The position numbers and the translations under genes were made by a program. From Nilaparvata lugens (lineage: Eukaryota > Arthropoda > Insecta > Hemiptera > Delphacidae), in NCBI RefSeq assembly GCF_014356525.2, contig NC_052505.1, forward strand, positions 25,193,432 to 25,257,431: DNA of 64,000 nucleotides. Reading direction: 5' to 3'. The stretch's first letter is position 1. The number at the start of each line of letters is the position of its first letter. Under the pieces are notes generated by a model, which ran no database searches, was not told the origin of the DNA, and was given only the letters and a program-made list of their open reading frames with translations. Below, in pieces: positions 1 through 11,275 of the stretch.

Positions 1-665
1 CCTAAAAATGTTAAATAAAAAAATAAATTTTGGAAGTATATTTAAATATTTATAGTCATGAGTTATATTTTAGATGATTCAACAGAAAATTGTTTTTATT
101 CTATTCTATTACTATGCCACATTTGCAGTGCGTGAACGCAGGGCTTTCTATGCTTACAACGGGGAAAAACATACCTCAGGTCTACAATGACAACACAACG
201 TCTAACAACTAATCTTTCAATTTTATCTATTGAACGAGAGGAAAGTGAAAGGCTGATTAAGAACCCTGAAAAAATCTTAGAGGCGTTCAGCAATGTTGGG
301 CAAAGAAGACTACAGTGTTGTTAATATAAAATGTATTACTCTATGTTCTGAATAATGTTAAAGTGTAATAAACCGTTGATTTCATGAATACTAAAATGTG
401 TATTTATTTCAGAAATTTCCTTCGATATTCCAATAATAGCCTATCAAATTGAAATATTATTTGAAAGAATGATTAAAACAGCAAAATTATGGTTGGCCTA
501 TTAGCAAAATAGTTTCGAATTGAACAATTAAATATGAGTATTAACAATTTTTATATTTATTAATACATCTTCATTTAATACCTATATGCTTTGACGTCTT
601 TTTTACATTAATTACTTAAGTAGCCCTACCCTAGGTCTATGAATAGACCTACAGTATGATAAGTT
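1..665. other. AT-rich sequence, no gene seen
   Basis: No convincing coding region, RNA gene or repeat boundary was recognised. Short open frames here lack any family motif. Confidence 0.5.
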
Positions 666-1157
666 TTGCCTACCCAGTTTTTTATGTCTAGAACCGCCAC
701 TGCTAATGAGACACCACATGATAGGATGTTCCGACACTATAGACAATCATCTAATGGTATAGCACTTCCAACCTGGCTTGCCCCTTCAAACAAAGTCCTA
801 ATGAAAGTACCTATACGAAGAAGTAAATTCGATCCATTAGTCGAGGAGGTGGATATTCTTCAAATCAACCCACAATATGCCAAGGTACGGCTTAGTGATG
901 GAAGAGAGACAACTGTATCGTTGAAAAACCTTGCCCCTCGAGGAGAAGAGAGCATTCAAGAAGATAACGATAAAAATCAAGATGATACAAATGCAGGATC
1001 AAGCCTTAGTGATCACGCAGAGCCTGAGAACAATCAAGAAAATTATCATGAAAATCAAGATGAAACAAATACAGGATTCCCCCTCAGTGATGAAGAAGAG
1101 CCTCCTGATGGCACCCTGCAAAGATCTATAGAGAGCGCAAAATGCCTTCTTATTTGA
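666..1157 (+). pseudogene. Ty3/gypsy pol C-terminal fragment
   Basis: A 163-codon frame holds the region that follows the integrase core in many arthropod Ty3/gypsy polyproteins. The marker TPHDRMF lies near residue 17, followed by a basic LKxPIRRSKFDPLVEEV-type segment and then RLSDGRETTVSLKNLAP. The rest is a low-complexity acidic tail with two imperfect copies of a SLSDxxEP-type unit. The frame has no ATG at its beginning and no integrase catalytic core upstream, so it is a 5'-truncated relic. No LTR was seen next to it. Another gypsy copy at 7.3-8.6 kb ends at the equivalent TPHERIF position, but the two sequences differ and are not one split copy. Confidence 0.75.
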
Positions 1158-1499
1158 AAGACTATTCATTGAATTCCTAAAGACGGGAAGAATGTGATGA
1201 TATTGAATCATCATATGACTAGTGTTTTCTTCTTATGTTTCTGTTATCAGATGTTGAACTATTTATTCTAATTTTGAATCTGTTATGAATTCATTACTGA
1301 TCAATAGAACCTAGAATGCAGAGGTTTTTCATTACACAGTGTCAATGATTTCCTTGGGGATAGCTTTGAGAGACTGTGATGCCACGCCATCTTGATTGTC
1401 AAGTTTAAATTTTTTGACGCGATCTATCCGGGAACACCTGGCAAATGATCAAGACTTTGGATATATTGGATATAACTAAACCATGCTCAACTTGATCCA
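1158..1499. other. non-coding, no feature seen
   Basis: AT-rich sequence downstream of the gypsy relic. Nothing identifiable. Confidence 0.4.
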
Positions 1500-1594
1500 A
1501 CAATGTCCAACCTAACCTAAACAGACCCCATCCAACTCAATCTAAGCATGCCTTACCCAACCTAGTCATGTCCTATCCGACCTAACCATACAAG
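1500..1594. repeat. degenerate CCTAACC-rich tract, left side
   Basis: A run rich in CCAACCTAACC, CCTTACCCAACC and CCGACCTAACC words at about 10-bp spacing. It ends just before the ATG of a PHD-type LINE ORF1. A similar CCTAACC-rich stretch resumes at 6918-6985, right after a same-strand LINE 3' end. The two look like sides of one interrupted tract. It resembles, but is not, the insect telomeric CCTAA repeat. Confidence 0.5.
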
Positions 1595-2120
1595 ATGGCT
1601 GACCCTACTAGTGTTTCGTTATGTGGGCTGTGTAAAAACGCAATAAATGTTAGTGATGAAGCTATTATATGTGATGCATTTTGTGTTGAAAAATGGTATC
1701 ATGACAAATGTGTTGATATTTCATCAGTTGATCTCAAGCAAATTGGTGAATTAGGTGACCTTTCCAAATGGAACTGTCCATCTTGTGATTCTAGGTTAGA
1801 AAAGTGTTGTGAAGCCAAGTTCGAGTCAGCTGATATTATTGACTTGGCTATTAAACTTAGTAATATTGTTTCTAAATTAAATGCGATTGATTCTTTTAAT
1901 GAAAAACTGTTTCAAAAAATTGAATCTATGGTTGACGTTAAATTAAAAAGCTTTCTAAGTGGACAATCATGAACATGTTCATGTTGACAGCTTGAATAAA
2001 AGTCTTAAAGAACTGACTGAATACTATGATGGACATAATAGAAATTACAATCAGAAAATTGATTTACTCGATCAGGACAATAACAATAGTGACAGTTACC
2101 TGATCTATATGCATGATTAG
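1595..2120 (+). pseudogene. LINE ORF1 5' part with PHD finger
   Basis: The frame starts at ATG 1595 and is open for 125 codons. Its N-terminus is a C4HC3 PHD finger: CGLC, a CDAFC-type central pair, YHDKC, and a terminal WNCPSC, within residues 10-66. A heptad-like hydrophobic stretch (residues 75-120, IDLAIKLSNIV) suggests a coiled coil. After the stop at 1970-1972, coil-like sequence continues in another frame (LNKSLKELTEYYDG) to about 2120, where the minus-strand LINE begins. PHD plus coiled coil is the known N-terminal design of CR1-group ORF1. The same-strand RT 3' end at 6.17-6.9 kb probably belongs to the same insertion. Confidence 0.7.
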
Positions 2121-2510
2121 TTGAATGATAATCAAATAAAATAAATGAATAAAATTTTATTGTCGAAAAGCCTTTACAGCATAGACAACGTCAATATATA
2201 ACATAGGTAACGATAAGTTTAAGTCACACACTTCTACAGTAGTATATACACAATGCTCATGTAATGCTGGTTAATATTAACAAATAGAATAACAATAAAT
2301 ACATTTGGACGTTTCTACTATAGTATCACAGTTGAGTGATGAAGAGAAGTTGAATTTAGATAACAAGATAATCAGACTAACCAACATTAATACCTTATAG
2401 ACAGGTACTAATTATTTACTAACTTATATTTACTAGGCACTCATCAAATTCAGTCAATTTATAAAACGGATTTAATACTAGCCAACTATATAATTATCTT
2501 TTGTGACACA

Positions 2511-5311
2511 TTATGTAAATGGGAAGGCAGTTTGTTGAACAGTTTTTGTGATCTCAAAACTATTAAGAGATTTTGTCAGTCTTTGGTGCTGTATATCAAT
2601 GCGATTTCTGTACCTAGTGTTAATTGAATGAACATCACTTTTTAACTGCAGACAGGATAGGTTCCTACGGGTATAAATGAGGACATAATATACATACAAG
2701 TTTATCACAGTTGGAATTTTTTGATTAATGAACAATGGTTTGCTATGCTCAAGATATGATGAGTTAGTTATAATTCTTAAAGCTTTCTTTTGAATAAGTA
2801 GAACATCATTGATCTGAGAAGCATTACCCTAAAGGATGAGGCCATAAGATATTATACTATGAAAGAAAGAAAAATAGGCCATTCTTAAATATTTCATATA
2901 GGTACTACACCGGATAGACTTCTGAGCAAATGAATTACTCTGCTGAGCTTTGAGCTGATATATTTGATATGTGGCTCCCATGTGAGCTTTGAGTCCATAT
3001 GAATCCCTAAAAATTTCACACCTGCTGGATTATTCACTGGAGGTCCTCTTTTTAAATTAAAATTAAGTTGTTCAGTTTTACTGTTATTAAGAACAAAGCT
3101 ATTTCAATTGAACCATAGAGATGCTTTTTCCATAGTGAGTTTGCTTTCCTGGCTCAGAATGTTCAGATCACTGTTCAGGTTAAAGAAAGTGGTATCATCT
3201 GCATACAAAATTGTATCAGTCTTAACGAAAGCTGAAATGTCATTGATCGCAACCAAAAATAAGAAAGGACCAAGTATCGAGCCTTGTGGCACACCCGACT
3301 CAACCTTCAACAATGACGACTTGTTGCTAATGCTACCTACAGTTACTAGTTGACTAAGATTCATTAGGTAGGACTTTAAAAATTTAAGAGCATTCTGACC
3401 TGTTCCATAATAGCTCATTTTTTCCAAAAGAATCATATGATCAACACAGTCGAATCCCTTACTTATGTCACAGAAGGTGGCCAGAGCATAGTTTCCCTGT
3501 TCAAATGCTTGCAATACACTCTTAGTTAATTTGAGAAGAGCATCTACAGTAGATTTATTCTTTCTAAAGCCAAATTGAGAAGGTGCTATGATATTTAAAT
3601 GCTCAAAATGTTCAGACAGTTGATTATATACTATAGTTTCAAGTATTTTTGCTAGAACCAATAGATATTGGTCTATAACTACTTGGACAATCTCTATCAC
3701 ACTTTTTTTAAATAGGCACCACCCTCGACTTCTTGAGCTCCTCTGGAAATACTCCTTCCACTAAGCATTTATTTAGACAATGAGTAAGATGCTTCACAAA
3801 ACTAACTATCACCTCCTTTAATAAGTTGACAGACATGCCGTAAATATCACAGCTATTAGAAGATTTAAAACCTTTGACAATGTCTGACACATGTTCAGGG
3901 AGCACTTCACAGAAATTAAAGTTAGCAGTCAAACTGGGTCCCTTAACAGATTCTAGATCCAATGACAATCTACCTGGTCCATTCAATGAGTCTTGAATAT
4001 CTTTAACAGACTTGATAAAATAATTGTTTAGAACATCTGGATGCAGAGGAACACTCTTTCTAGCATTAACATTATTATCAGCAACTGTGTTTATAATTTT
4101 CCATGCAGCCTGACACCTGTTTTTTGATTTTTCAATGTATTCAGTGTTATAGATTTTTTTGCTTCTCTTATTGATTTCTTATACCTATTTCTACATTCTA
4201 TATAAGCAGATTTGGCAGTTTTGAACTTATCATTTAGACTCATTAGTAAAAACATTCGCTGCTTTAGGGCTGCCAACTGTGAACTGTACCAACTGTTTTT
4301 TCTTATTCTGCTTGCCTCTATTGTAAGAAACTTTACAAGCTCTTTCAGGAATGTTATAGTTGAATATTCTTAAAAATTTAGAAAAGAAATATGAAAACAA
4401 ATCATTAGCTGGTTCTTTTTTACTATATATATATATCAGTTATCAGACCAGTCAGTACTATACAACGAATTTCTAAATTTATTTATTTCATCAGCAGTCA
4501 TAGCTCATAGGTCTTGTTTTTACTAGCTTTGATTTGGTATTATATTTTTTAACATTACTACTATGTGCAAGCTCAACAGATTCAATGGTCAGAAAATCAT
4601 GATCCGAGTACGGGAAAGGAAGAACCTTATTTGAAACAACAGTACTCCGAATATTAGTAAATATATTATCAAGACAAGCATTATCTCTTGTATTTACGAC
4701 ATTTGAGAAAGTCATGTTTAATTGCCTTAATAAGTTTTTTAGCTCAAAAGAGCTACGTATATCTCTATTAAAGTCAAAATCTGAGTTCACATCTCCACCT
4801 ACGAATAAATGATAGTTTTTAAATGCTAGCCCATGCAAGAAGTTGAACAGTTCTTCCAATTGTTCCAAGAAAACTCTACTGTTACCATTAGAAGATCTAT
4901 AAATTGATGTAATTATCAATTTGGAAACACGATTGATAACACATGTGGCTTCAAAGTCCAACTCCCTGCAAAGAAAATCTACATTCAAATGGTCAAAATC
5001 CTTAACTGATTTTTTAATAAAGATTGCCACTCCACCTCGAATGTGAAGTGTTCTATAAAAACTATTACAAAGAAAATAATCTTCTAGTTTTAAGACAGTT
5101 GGGACTCTCTACACCAATGTTCACTCACACAAATAATATCAATAGCAAACTCATTTAACAAGTCCTTCTTACTTATTAAACCTTGCATATTAATGAAACC
5201 CATTCTAATTTTTGCAATTCTATTGTTCTGTTCATTACAAAAGGGTTGTGTAAAATTATTCTTATCACATTGAGCATCTAAATTGATTTGATCAGAATAA
5301 ACACCAATCAC
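2511..5311 (-). pseudogene. LINE ORF2 endonuclease-reverse transcriptase, broken
   Basis: The APE-type endonuclease shows GFINMQGL, CVSEHW, SIYRSSNG, GGDVNSDFDF, DNACLDNIF and YSDHDFL. The RT region shows FGFRKNKSTVDALLKL, FCDISKGFDCVDH, GVPQGSILGPFLFL and the catalytic box ILYADDTTFF, that is YADD near position 3.2 kb. The RT C-terminal and thumb region continues in other frames (GIHMDSKLTWEPHI-like, then 2735-2511). Breaks occur around 5.09, 4.49, 4.09 and 3.70 kb, and near 3.1 and 2.7 kb. The product would have nicked target DNA and copied the element RNA. This copy is dead. Confidence 0.8.
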
Positions 5312-5358
5312 AGAATGTCTATCAACAGAAGTGTAATTCGAATCAAATTTTTGCCCAT

Positions 5359-6155
5359 CTACTCTTCTAAATAAGAACTAAGTGAAAGAGTAATGGGAGG
5401 AAATGAGCTCAAATATGAAAAATAATCCTCTACATACTTAACAATCCTATCACCTACATACGCCTTTCCAAAACCATTCAAGTGCAATCCATGACGTGTG
5501 AAAAATCTTCCTCCTAGGTTAGTAATGTCCATGAATTTTACGTGTGGATATAGGCTACATATTTTCAACATTGACCTATTAGTTTCCTTAATCGCGACAT
5601 TGACGCAGGACCAGTCTGCCAGGTCGTACAGAAGAGGAATTGGAAAAAACAAGAGCATTTGTCCTATACAGTGCCGCCAAACTCCGTCGCAACGCTATTA
5701 GAACATCTTCAGCCTCATTCTTGCTTACATCATTTGAGCCGGCTTGAATTATGACAAAGAAAGTCCTTTGTACCAAAGCTATCAAGGTTATTGGGTAAGA
5801 CATCCCGGAACTTCGCACCCGGCTTTACAAAAGAGGTGAAATTGTAGCTGTTATTCTTCATGAACTCTCTGCAGACATTTCTCCCCTGACTATCAGCGTA
5901 ATGATGTATTTTAGCCTCACAAGTGACACTAGCATTAGATTGTCCGGATTGATTCTTGGTCTTTTGATTAGATGACCTCCTATTACAACAATTAGGGATT
6001 TCACCCTTTGACTGTGTTTCTTCATACTTTCCCGACTCAACGTACAATATTGATCATGTAGGGTCCTCCATTTATTAGTCTCTCTTTGCTCCACAACTTT
6101 CTCATTTCTTAAAGCTAAGTTATCCGCCTCCAATGCTTCAATAGAAGTAGACCAA
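5359..6155 (-). pseudogene. LINE ORF1 coiled coil plus SGNH esterase-like domain
   Basis: Minus-strand frames together show an ORF1 C-terminal half. It opens with a charged coil (ALEADNLALRNEKVVEQRE), a Ser/Lys-rich linker, and then esterase blocks. Block I is seen as YADSQGRNVCREF (catalytic-Ser region), block III as QAGSNDVSKNE (GxND-type), and block V as RHGLHLNGFGK (catalytic Asp-x-x-His region, with Arg where Asp is usual). At least two frame changes lie around 5.65-5.85 kb. Esterase-containing ORF1 proteins are known from CR1-group LINEs. Their role is thought to be in ribonucleoprotein formation or membrane-related steps, but this copy cannot make an intact protein. Confidence 0.7.
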
Positions 6156-6164
6156 ATTCACTCT

Positions 6165-6905
6165 GTCTTAACAAGGACAAAACCCAAACGTTGGAGTTTG
6201 GCTTCACTTCTAGTAGTGACAATACAAAATTTGTGGGTATCATGTTACAAAATAATCTTAAGTGAAAGACTCATGTAAACTTATTCAAGAGAGTATCTAA
6301 AAGTTTATTTTTATCGAACCATTTGAAATTTATTGTTAACCTAGCTGTTCTAATTACTGTTCATTATGTGTATGTACATAGCCATTTGTCTTATGGTATT
6401 GTTGCCTGGGGGAATGACACTAACATTAAGAGACTGTTTGTTTTGCAGAAGCGTGCAATAAGAGTGATTGCTCATGTCCATGGTCGGACACATTGTATAC
6501 CTCTATTTCAACAAATGAAAATATTGACTGTTACTGCTACTTATGCTTTTGAGTGTTTAATGTATATAAAGAAGAATTTGGCATTTATTCCTTTGAATAA
6601 TACTGTTCATAATCATTTTACTAGGAATGCGTCAGCACTTACAGTAAATCAATGTAATTATTCATACACACTAAATGGTTTTATTGAGTATGGCATCAGA
6701 CTGTTTAATAATTTACCTGATAATTTTAAATGTCTAGAGACTAAATGTTTTAAGAGTAGACTACAAACTTTTCTTGTTGAAAAATGAACTGTTAGATAAT
6801 ATATGATACATAATCTGTGATCTTATGACTGTTATAACTCATCTATTTTATATGTTTTGACTTTGTTATGCATTTTGAAAAAAATGTTACAGCAATAAAA
6901 GAATT
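6165..6905 (+). pseudogene. LINE RT 3' end (thumb region) on plus strand
   Basis: Open frame 6323-6787 encodes the RT C-terminal region: HSHLSYGIVAWGNDTNIKRL, LQKRAIRVIAHVHGRTHC, then FIEYGIRLFNNLPDN. Sequence just upstream, in another frame, gives KFVGIMLQNNLK, which is the usual strand preceding it, so homology starts near 6170. The element ends with AATAAA-containing AT-rich sequence and ATTTGATTTTATTTGATT at about 6890-6918, a tandem-like 3' tail typical of CR1-group LINEs. It probably pairs with the PHD ORF1 at 1.6 kb as the remains of one plus-strand insertion. Confidence 0.75.
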
Positions 6906-6917
6906 TGATTTTATTTG

Positions 6918-6985
6918 ATTAACTTACCTAACCTTATCATGCCCAACCTGTTCTTGTAAAATCTAACCTAACTGAGCATTTAACT
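6918..6985. repeat. degenerate CCTAACC-rich tract, right side
   Basis: TTACCTAACCTTATCATGCC and neighbouring CCAACC/CTAACC words resume right after the plus-strand LINE tail, matching in style the tract at 1500-1594. Confidence 0.4.
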
Positions 6986-7239
6986 AACAAACTTGACTCA
7001 AGGTAGGTATAAGTGTCTTGTAGCTGTTCAGACCGTATAACTTGGTCAATTACACGTTGGAACACTGCCACCCCATTAGTGACCCCAAACAGAATACGCT
7101 TAAACTGGTAGAGTTGACCACATGCTTCAAATTCTATGTAGTGTTTTTCTTATTTTCTTATCGTAATTTGGTGGTAACCTAACTAGCCTATTAATAATGA
7201 GAAGTCTTCATTTTCATTGAGATCGATCAATTTGTTAGG

Positions 7240-7243
<4 letters not shown>
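6986..7243. other. non-coding, no feature seen
   Basis: No coding or repeat signature recognised between the LINE tail tract and the AT microsatellite. Confidence 0.4.
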
Positions 7244-7304
<61 letters not shown>

Positions 7305-7312
7305 TATATATC
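7244..7312. repeat. (TA)n microsatellite
   Basis: Almost pure alternating TA over about 65 bp. A similar array lies at 10.70 kb, and shorter ones at 11.94-11.99 and 31.30 kb. Confidence 0.95.
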
Positions 7313-8600
7313 CAGCCTGACCCCAGCCGATTGGAATCATTGAAAATTCACCTCCGCCTAGAGACACTGCATCGCTGAGGAGGACCCTTGGTAGGTTTTC
7401 ACATTATGCATCAGTATAATACCAGATTATGCCACTAAGGTGATTCCTCTTGCGTGTACTGCATTTCCCTTGTCTAAAGCAGAGCTACAATCGTTTGAAA
7501 ATATAAAAAGTGAAATCATTGGATCTATAGTAAGCTGCATTGACCCTGAAGTACAATTTATTGTGGAAACTGATGCATCTGAGAGCACCATTGCTGCTAC
7601 TTCGACTCAATCAAACCGTCCAGTTGCATTCTTCTCAAGGATACTTTCACCAGCAAACAAAGTCATTCAAGTTTCGAAAAAGAAGCACAAGCCATTGTAG
7701 AAGCACTGCGGAAATTGCGTCACTACTTGGCTGGCAAACATTTCATTTTACTGAGCAGATGTCGGTAGCTTTTATGTTCGATAACAACCGTCATGACAAA
7801 GTAAAAAATAAAAAGATAATGAGGTGGGAACTGGAATTGTCTTGTATTCATTACGATATGTATAATACGGACCTGGCAGGGATAATATGGCTGCTGATGC
7901 TCTGTCTAGAGTATGTTCTTCAATCCAAATCAGGAAAATCTATTAGTTGATTTACATGAGTCTCTATGTCACCCAGGTGTAACACGTTTGGTTACGTTAA
8001 GTAAAAACTTACCCTACTCAATTGATAAAATTAGATGCATAATAAACTCCTGCAAAGTGTGTGCTGCTATCAAGCCAAATTCTTCAAACACAAAGAAACT
8101 CTGATTAAAGCCACTTCTGCATTTGAACGACTAAATATAGATTTTAAGGGCCCTCTGCCTTCATCAAGTCGGAATCGTTATCTATTGGTAATAGTAGATT
8201 AGTTTTCACGGTTCCCTTTTGCTTGCTCATGTTCAGACATTCATCGTCTACAGTTAAATCAAAACGGAAAACCTTGTTTTCTACGTTTGGGGTTCCTAGT
8301 TAAATCCATTCAGACAGAGGAACATCATTCATGAGTCAAAAGACTTGAAAAATTATCTAAACTCTCATGGAATTGCAACTAGCAGAACCACTGCTTACAA
8401 CCCAGCAGGTAATTGACAGGTTGAAAGATATAATGGTATTCTATGGAAAACGATAGAGCTAGCATTGGAATCACTCAATTTAGAAATAAATCAATAGGAG
8501 TCAGTTTTAGAAGATGCTCTTAGCTCAGTAAGAACATTACTTTGCACAGCCACAAATCAAACTCCTCATGAGCGTATCTTCTTAATTAAATTAATTAATA
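7313..8600 (+). pseudogene. Ty3/gypsy pol fragment: RT end, RNase H, integrase
   Basis: Frames read in order give the connection region (DPSRLESLK, then TLGRFSHYAS-like) and RNase H. RNase H has FIVETDASESTIAAT with its first catalytic Asp, RPVAFFSRILSPANK, and the EAQAIVEALRKLRHYL-type block. The integrase follows: zinc-binding LHESLCHPGVTRL and CKVCAAIKP, then LNIDFKGPLPSS for the catalytic core Asp, and VERYNGILWKTIELAL. At least five frame changes or stops occur, so it is inactive. It stops abruptly at TPHERIF near 8.58 kb and continues into AT-rich non-element DNA. No flanking LTRs were found. Confidence 0.8.
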
Positions 8601-9439
8601 TTTTATTTACTAATTCGAATTGGATTTTGGAGTGATTTACAGCATTTAATTAGGATTTTCGTTTATTGGTAATTATTTGATTTAATCTCTGAATGATATT
8701 GTTATGCAACTAAAAGTACAAATTAATAAAAACTAAAAGTACTAAAACTAAAGTTTTTTTTCAACTAAAAGTACCTCTAAAAATGAGAAGTGACTTGAGT
8801 ATAACGTTGATGATGATGAGGTGAGAATGCTAAGGTGGATTTGAAGGGTGGAATGACAATATTGACAAAAAGTCGAAGAAAAAAAAGAAAAATGAATCAT
8901 TTTCAAATTAACATTATACGAGTATAGGAGAATCACAATTTATTGACTTGGGAAAAATTCTAGTTTTTTGTATCCACATCAGATTCTCTAAATACAGTAG
9001 AATTCTTGAAATAGTTTCACTCACTAAAACTATTATTATTATTAATTTCAGGTGGTGTTGACAGGTAATGGATTGGAGACACAAAATGGATTATAAGGTT
9101 ACAGAGTATAAGGAAAAGCTAGACCACAGCGTACCAAACGTGAGTTTCTCTGATGTTTATATTTTCTGTTGTTTGTTTTTAATTCTTCATGTGAATGTTG
9201 CACTTGAACGTTTTTCTGTATGTTCCCTTGACACACTCATGGTGCGTAAGTTACACACAGCTTTTGTGCTACCAAAGCTCTTTAGAGATACAGTTCTGAA
9301 CTGAGCAAGTACAGTGCAGTACAGATGTAAGCTGTAAGGATAGATGGGATGAGAATACTATAGCGAGATTCACGTTATGAAGTCAGCACCTGATCAACAT
9401 TGGTTTGCTATTCTTGTCTGTCTGTCATTTGATAATCTG
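8601..9439. other. AT-rich sequence, no gene seen
   Basis: Contains low-complexity ATTAATT and AAAGTAC words. The 78-codon frame at 9068 has no recognisable motif. Confidence 0.4.
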
Positions 9440-10570
9440 AAATCCATAATGCAGCTCCCACAGTGAACTTCTGTGGCACAGTAATTCAGGCAAACCCTCA
9501 TCCAACCTATCTGAGGATCACCCTGGACAGAACTCTCACTTTTCGTGAGCACCTGGGGAAAGTGAAAAAGAAAATAACAACCAGGGTGAACTTGTTGCAG
9601 AAGCTAGCTGGATCATCCTGGGGCAGTAGTGCAAACACTCTCAGAACTGCAGCTTTGGCGCTTGTCTACAGTGCTGCAGAGTATGGTGCCCCTGTTTGGA
9701 TGAGAAGCTGCCATAACTCATCTGGTGGACAGTGCTAAATAGTGCAATGCGCGTGGTCACTGGTTGTTTGATGCCAACAGAAACCAATTGGCTTCCAGTT
9801 CTCAGTCACATCCCACCCCTACAACTGACAACTGAGAAGAGAGGAGATTGCTATAAGGGAGGTGACGAAGATCGATGCAATGCTAAAGGTGCGTACAGAC
9901 TTTCGCTCTGCTCCGCAACCGAACGTCACTCCAGCAGAGCGATTGATGATCGACCGGCGAGCAAGAGTGGTTCGACCGGGGAACGCGAGAAGATCTAACA
10001 TCTTCCGTAACGTACATGATGGGTGCGTGGGCGGAGCGACTGTGGTTCGATGGTTGTACGAGGGCGGTACGAGGGAGGAGCTTGCTCGGTGCGGGTTGGA
10101 AGCGCGAATATGTATACGCAGCTTTACACTTCCAATACATATGGATCTACATCCAGATTCTCCTGCTGCATTGCGCCTTAAATCCAGAAAGTCAATCTGG
10201 CTTTACCCCTATGAAGCAGGATTTGCAAACTCCACAGCACAGAAGTGGACTGATATGTGGAATCTCAGGAGGTGAAAAATAAAGAACTTGTGTCTGATCC
10301 AGGCAGCAGAGTTCCGGGATTTGAGTTGCCCCGACAGCAGTGGGTTCGCCTAAACAGGTTCAGAACTGGCTCAGGGAAGATGCTATAAGAGCATGCATAT
10401 TTGGGGATTTACAGAGTCCCCCAATTGCGAGTGTGGAGAGTCTCAAACCATGGACCACATTGTCTCGTCATGTCCATTGTATCATTTTCCTGGAGGGTTG
10501 CCTAGATTGCACCTGGCGGATGAGGAGGCTGTGCTCTGGCTGAGGGAGTTGAACGGCATTTTATGTTAAT
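9440..10570 (+). pseudogene. jockey-like LINE RT C-terminus and 3' end
   Basis: The fragment opens with YLRITLDRTLTFREHL, then TRVNLLQKLAGSSWG and ALALVYSAAEYGAPVW, the RT-end signature of a widespread jockey-like arthropod LINE. It continues with LNSAMRVVTGCLMPT, then REVTKIDAML up to the MITE insertion, and resumes with LHPDSPAALRLKSRKSIWL. The final block, in other frames, gives NCECGESQTMDHIVSSCPLY and ELNGILC, a terminal Cys/His cluster typical of these elements. At least three frame changes are present. It lacks endonuclease and catalytic RT motifs, so it is a 5'-truncated copy. Confidence 0.8.
9884..10126. mobile_element. small TA-flanked MITE inside the LINE relic
   Basis: The two ends are imperfect inverted repeats. 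Left reads TAAAGGTGCGTACAGAC; the reverse complement of the right end reads TAAAGCTGCGTATACAT. About 17 of the first 24 bases match, and TA borders both sides. The interior is unusually GC- and CpG-rich for the window (GATCGACCGGCGAGC). It separates two consecutive blocks of one RT fragment. Size and TA borders suit a Tc1/mariner-type MITE, but no transposase is present to confirm this. Confidence 0.65.
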
Positions 10571-10694
10571 CCGAAAAAAACTGATGTTAGTTCCATGTAT
10601 ATTAATTAATATTTTATGTTATGACAAATCCAAATTGGTAGGCTCCATTGTTTACTCTTGACTTTTGTTGCCCTAACCACTGCGACAGCATACG

Positions 10695-10698
<4 letters not shown>

Positions 10699-10753
<55 letters not shown>

Positions 10754-10757
10754 TTAT
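10699..10757. repeat. (TA)n microsatellite
   Basis: Uninterrupted TA dinucleotide array ending in TTTATTTATT. Confidence 0.95.
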
Positions 10758-11275
10758 TTGACAAAGCATTTAGCTCCATCATTTTCTAGATCCGCACCGT
10801 TGTCAAATTTATTGTTCGGTGGGTACCTTAGGTAAAATATGTGAACTACCAGAATATTCAATCTCAATTATGAAAATGCATTATTAAATCATTAAAATAT
10901 ATTTTTTCTTAGTGAGTGTAATATATTTGAGATATAATTGATAATAATTAATATCAATAATCAGAAATTATTGACATTCTATCAGATGTACGTGATGATT
11001 AGAACTACAGCTAGCCTATCTACTAAATAAAGCGGTGAACAAAGAAAACGGGAAACTATGCCGTCCTATGATTTCCAAATTTTATAACTAGAATCTTACT
11101 ATAGCTGGCCCGTACCGCAGTTCATAATTGCTCCAATAAGAACCAATGTAGCCTATCCGCAAACCGCAATATATTATTTGGATGGTTGGTAGGCCTACTA
11201 CCTACTCAGCCGTCGGAGTAGTCAGCCTACTCTTCATAATAGCCCAGTAAATGAAGGTCCAAAAACGCAGTTTCG
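10758..11275. other. non-coding; possible relic of the 34.7/37.3-kb MITE family
   Basis: The words CAATCTCAATTATGAAAATGC and TAAAATATATTTTTTCTTA at 10.86-10.91 kb resemble the interior of the MITE at 37.33-37.81 kb. No gene is visible. Confidence 0.3.

Larger units (their letters stand above)
2121..6160 (-). mobile_element. CR1-like LINE, near complete 3', 5'-truncated
   Basis: Read on the minus strand this is one non-LTR element. It contains the ORF1 coiled coil and SGNH esterase (about 6155-5359), an APE-type endonuclease (5311-4491), a linker, the reverse transcriptase (3986-3104) and the thumb and 3' region to about 2121. It lacks the PHD part of ORF1, so it is 5'-truncated near 6160. 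On the minus strand the 3' terminus is AT-rich with AATAAA-like words (about 2160-2121). Several frameshifts and stops make it inactive. It sits in opposite orientation inside a plus-strand LINE copy. Confidence 0.75.

Noticed and set aside
1500..1594. True telomeric (CCTAA)n array
   Set aside because: The words are CCTAACC-like but irregular and interspersed with other sequence. Not a homogeneous telomeric repeat.
666..8600. One gypsy element split by the LINE cluster
   Set aside because: The two pol fragments overlap at the TPHxRxF block with different sequence, and the order is wrong (C-terminal piece upstream).
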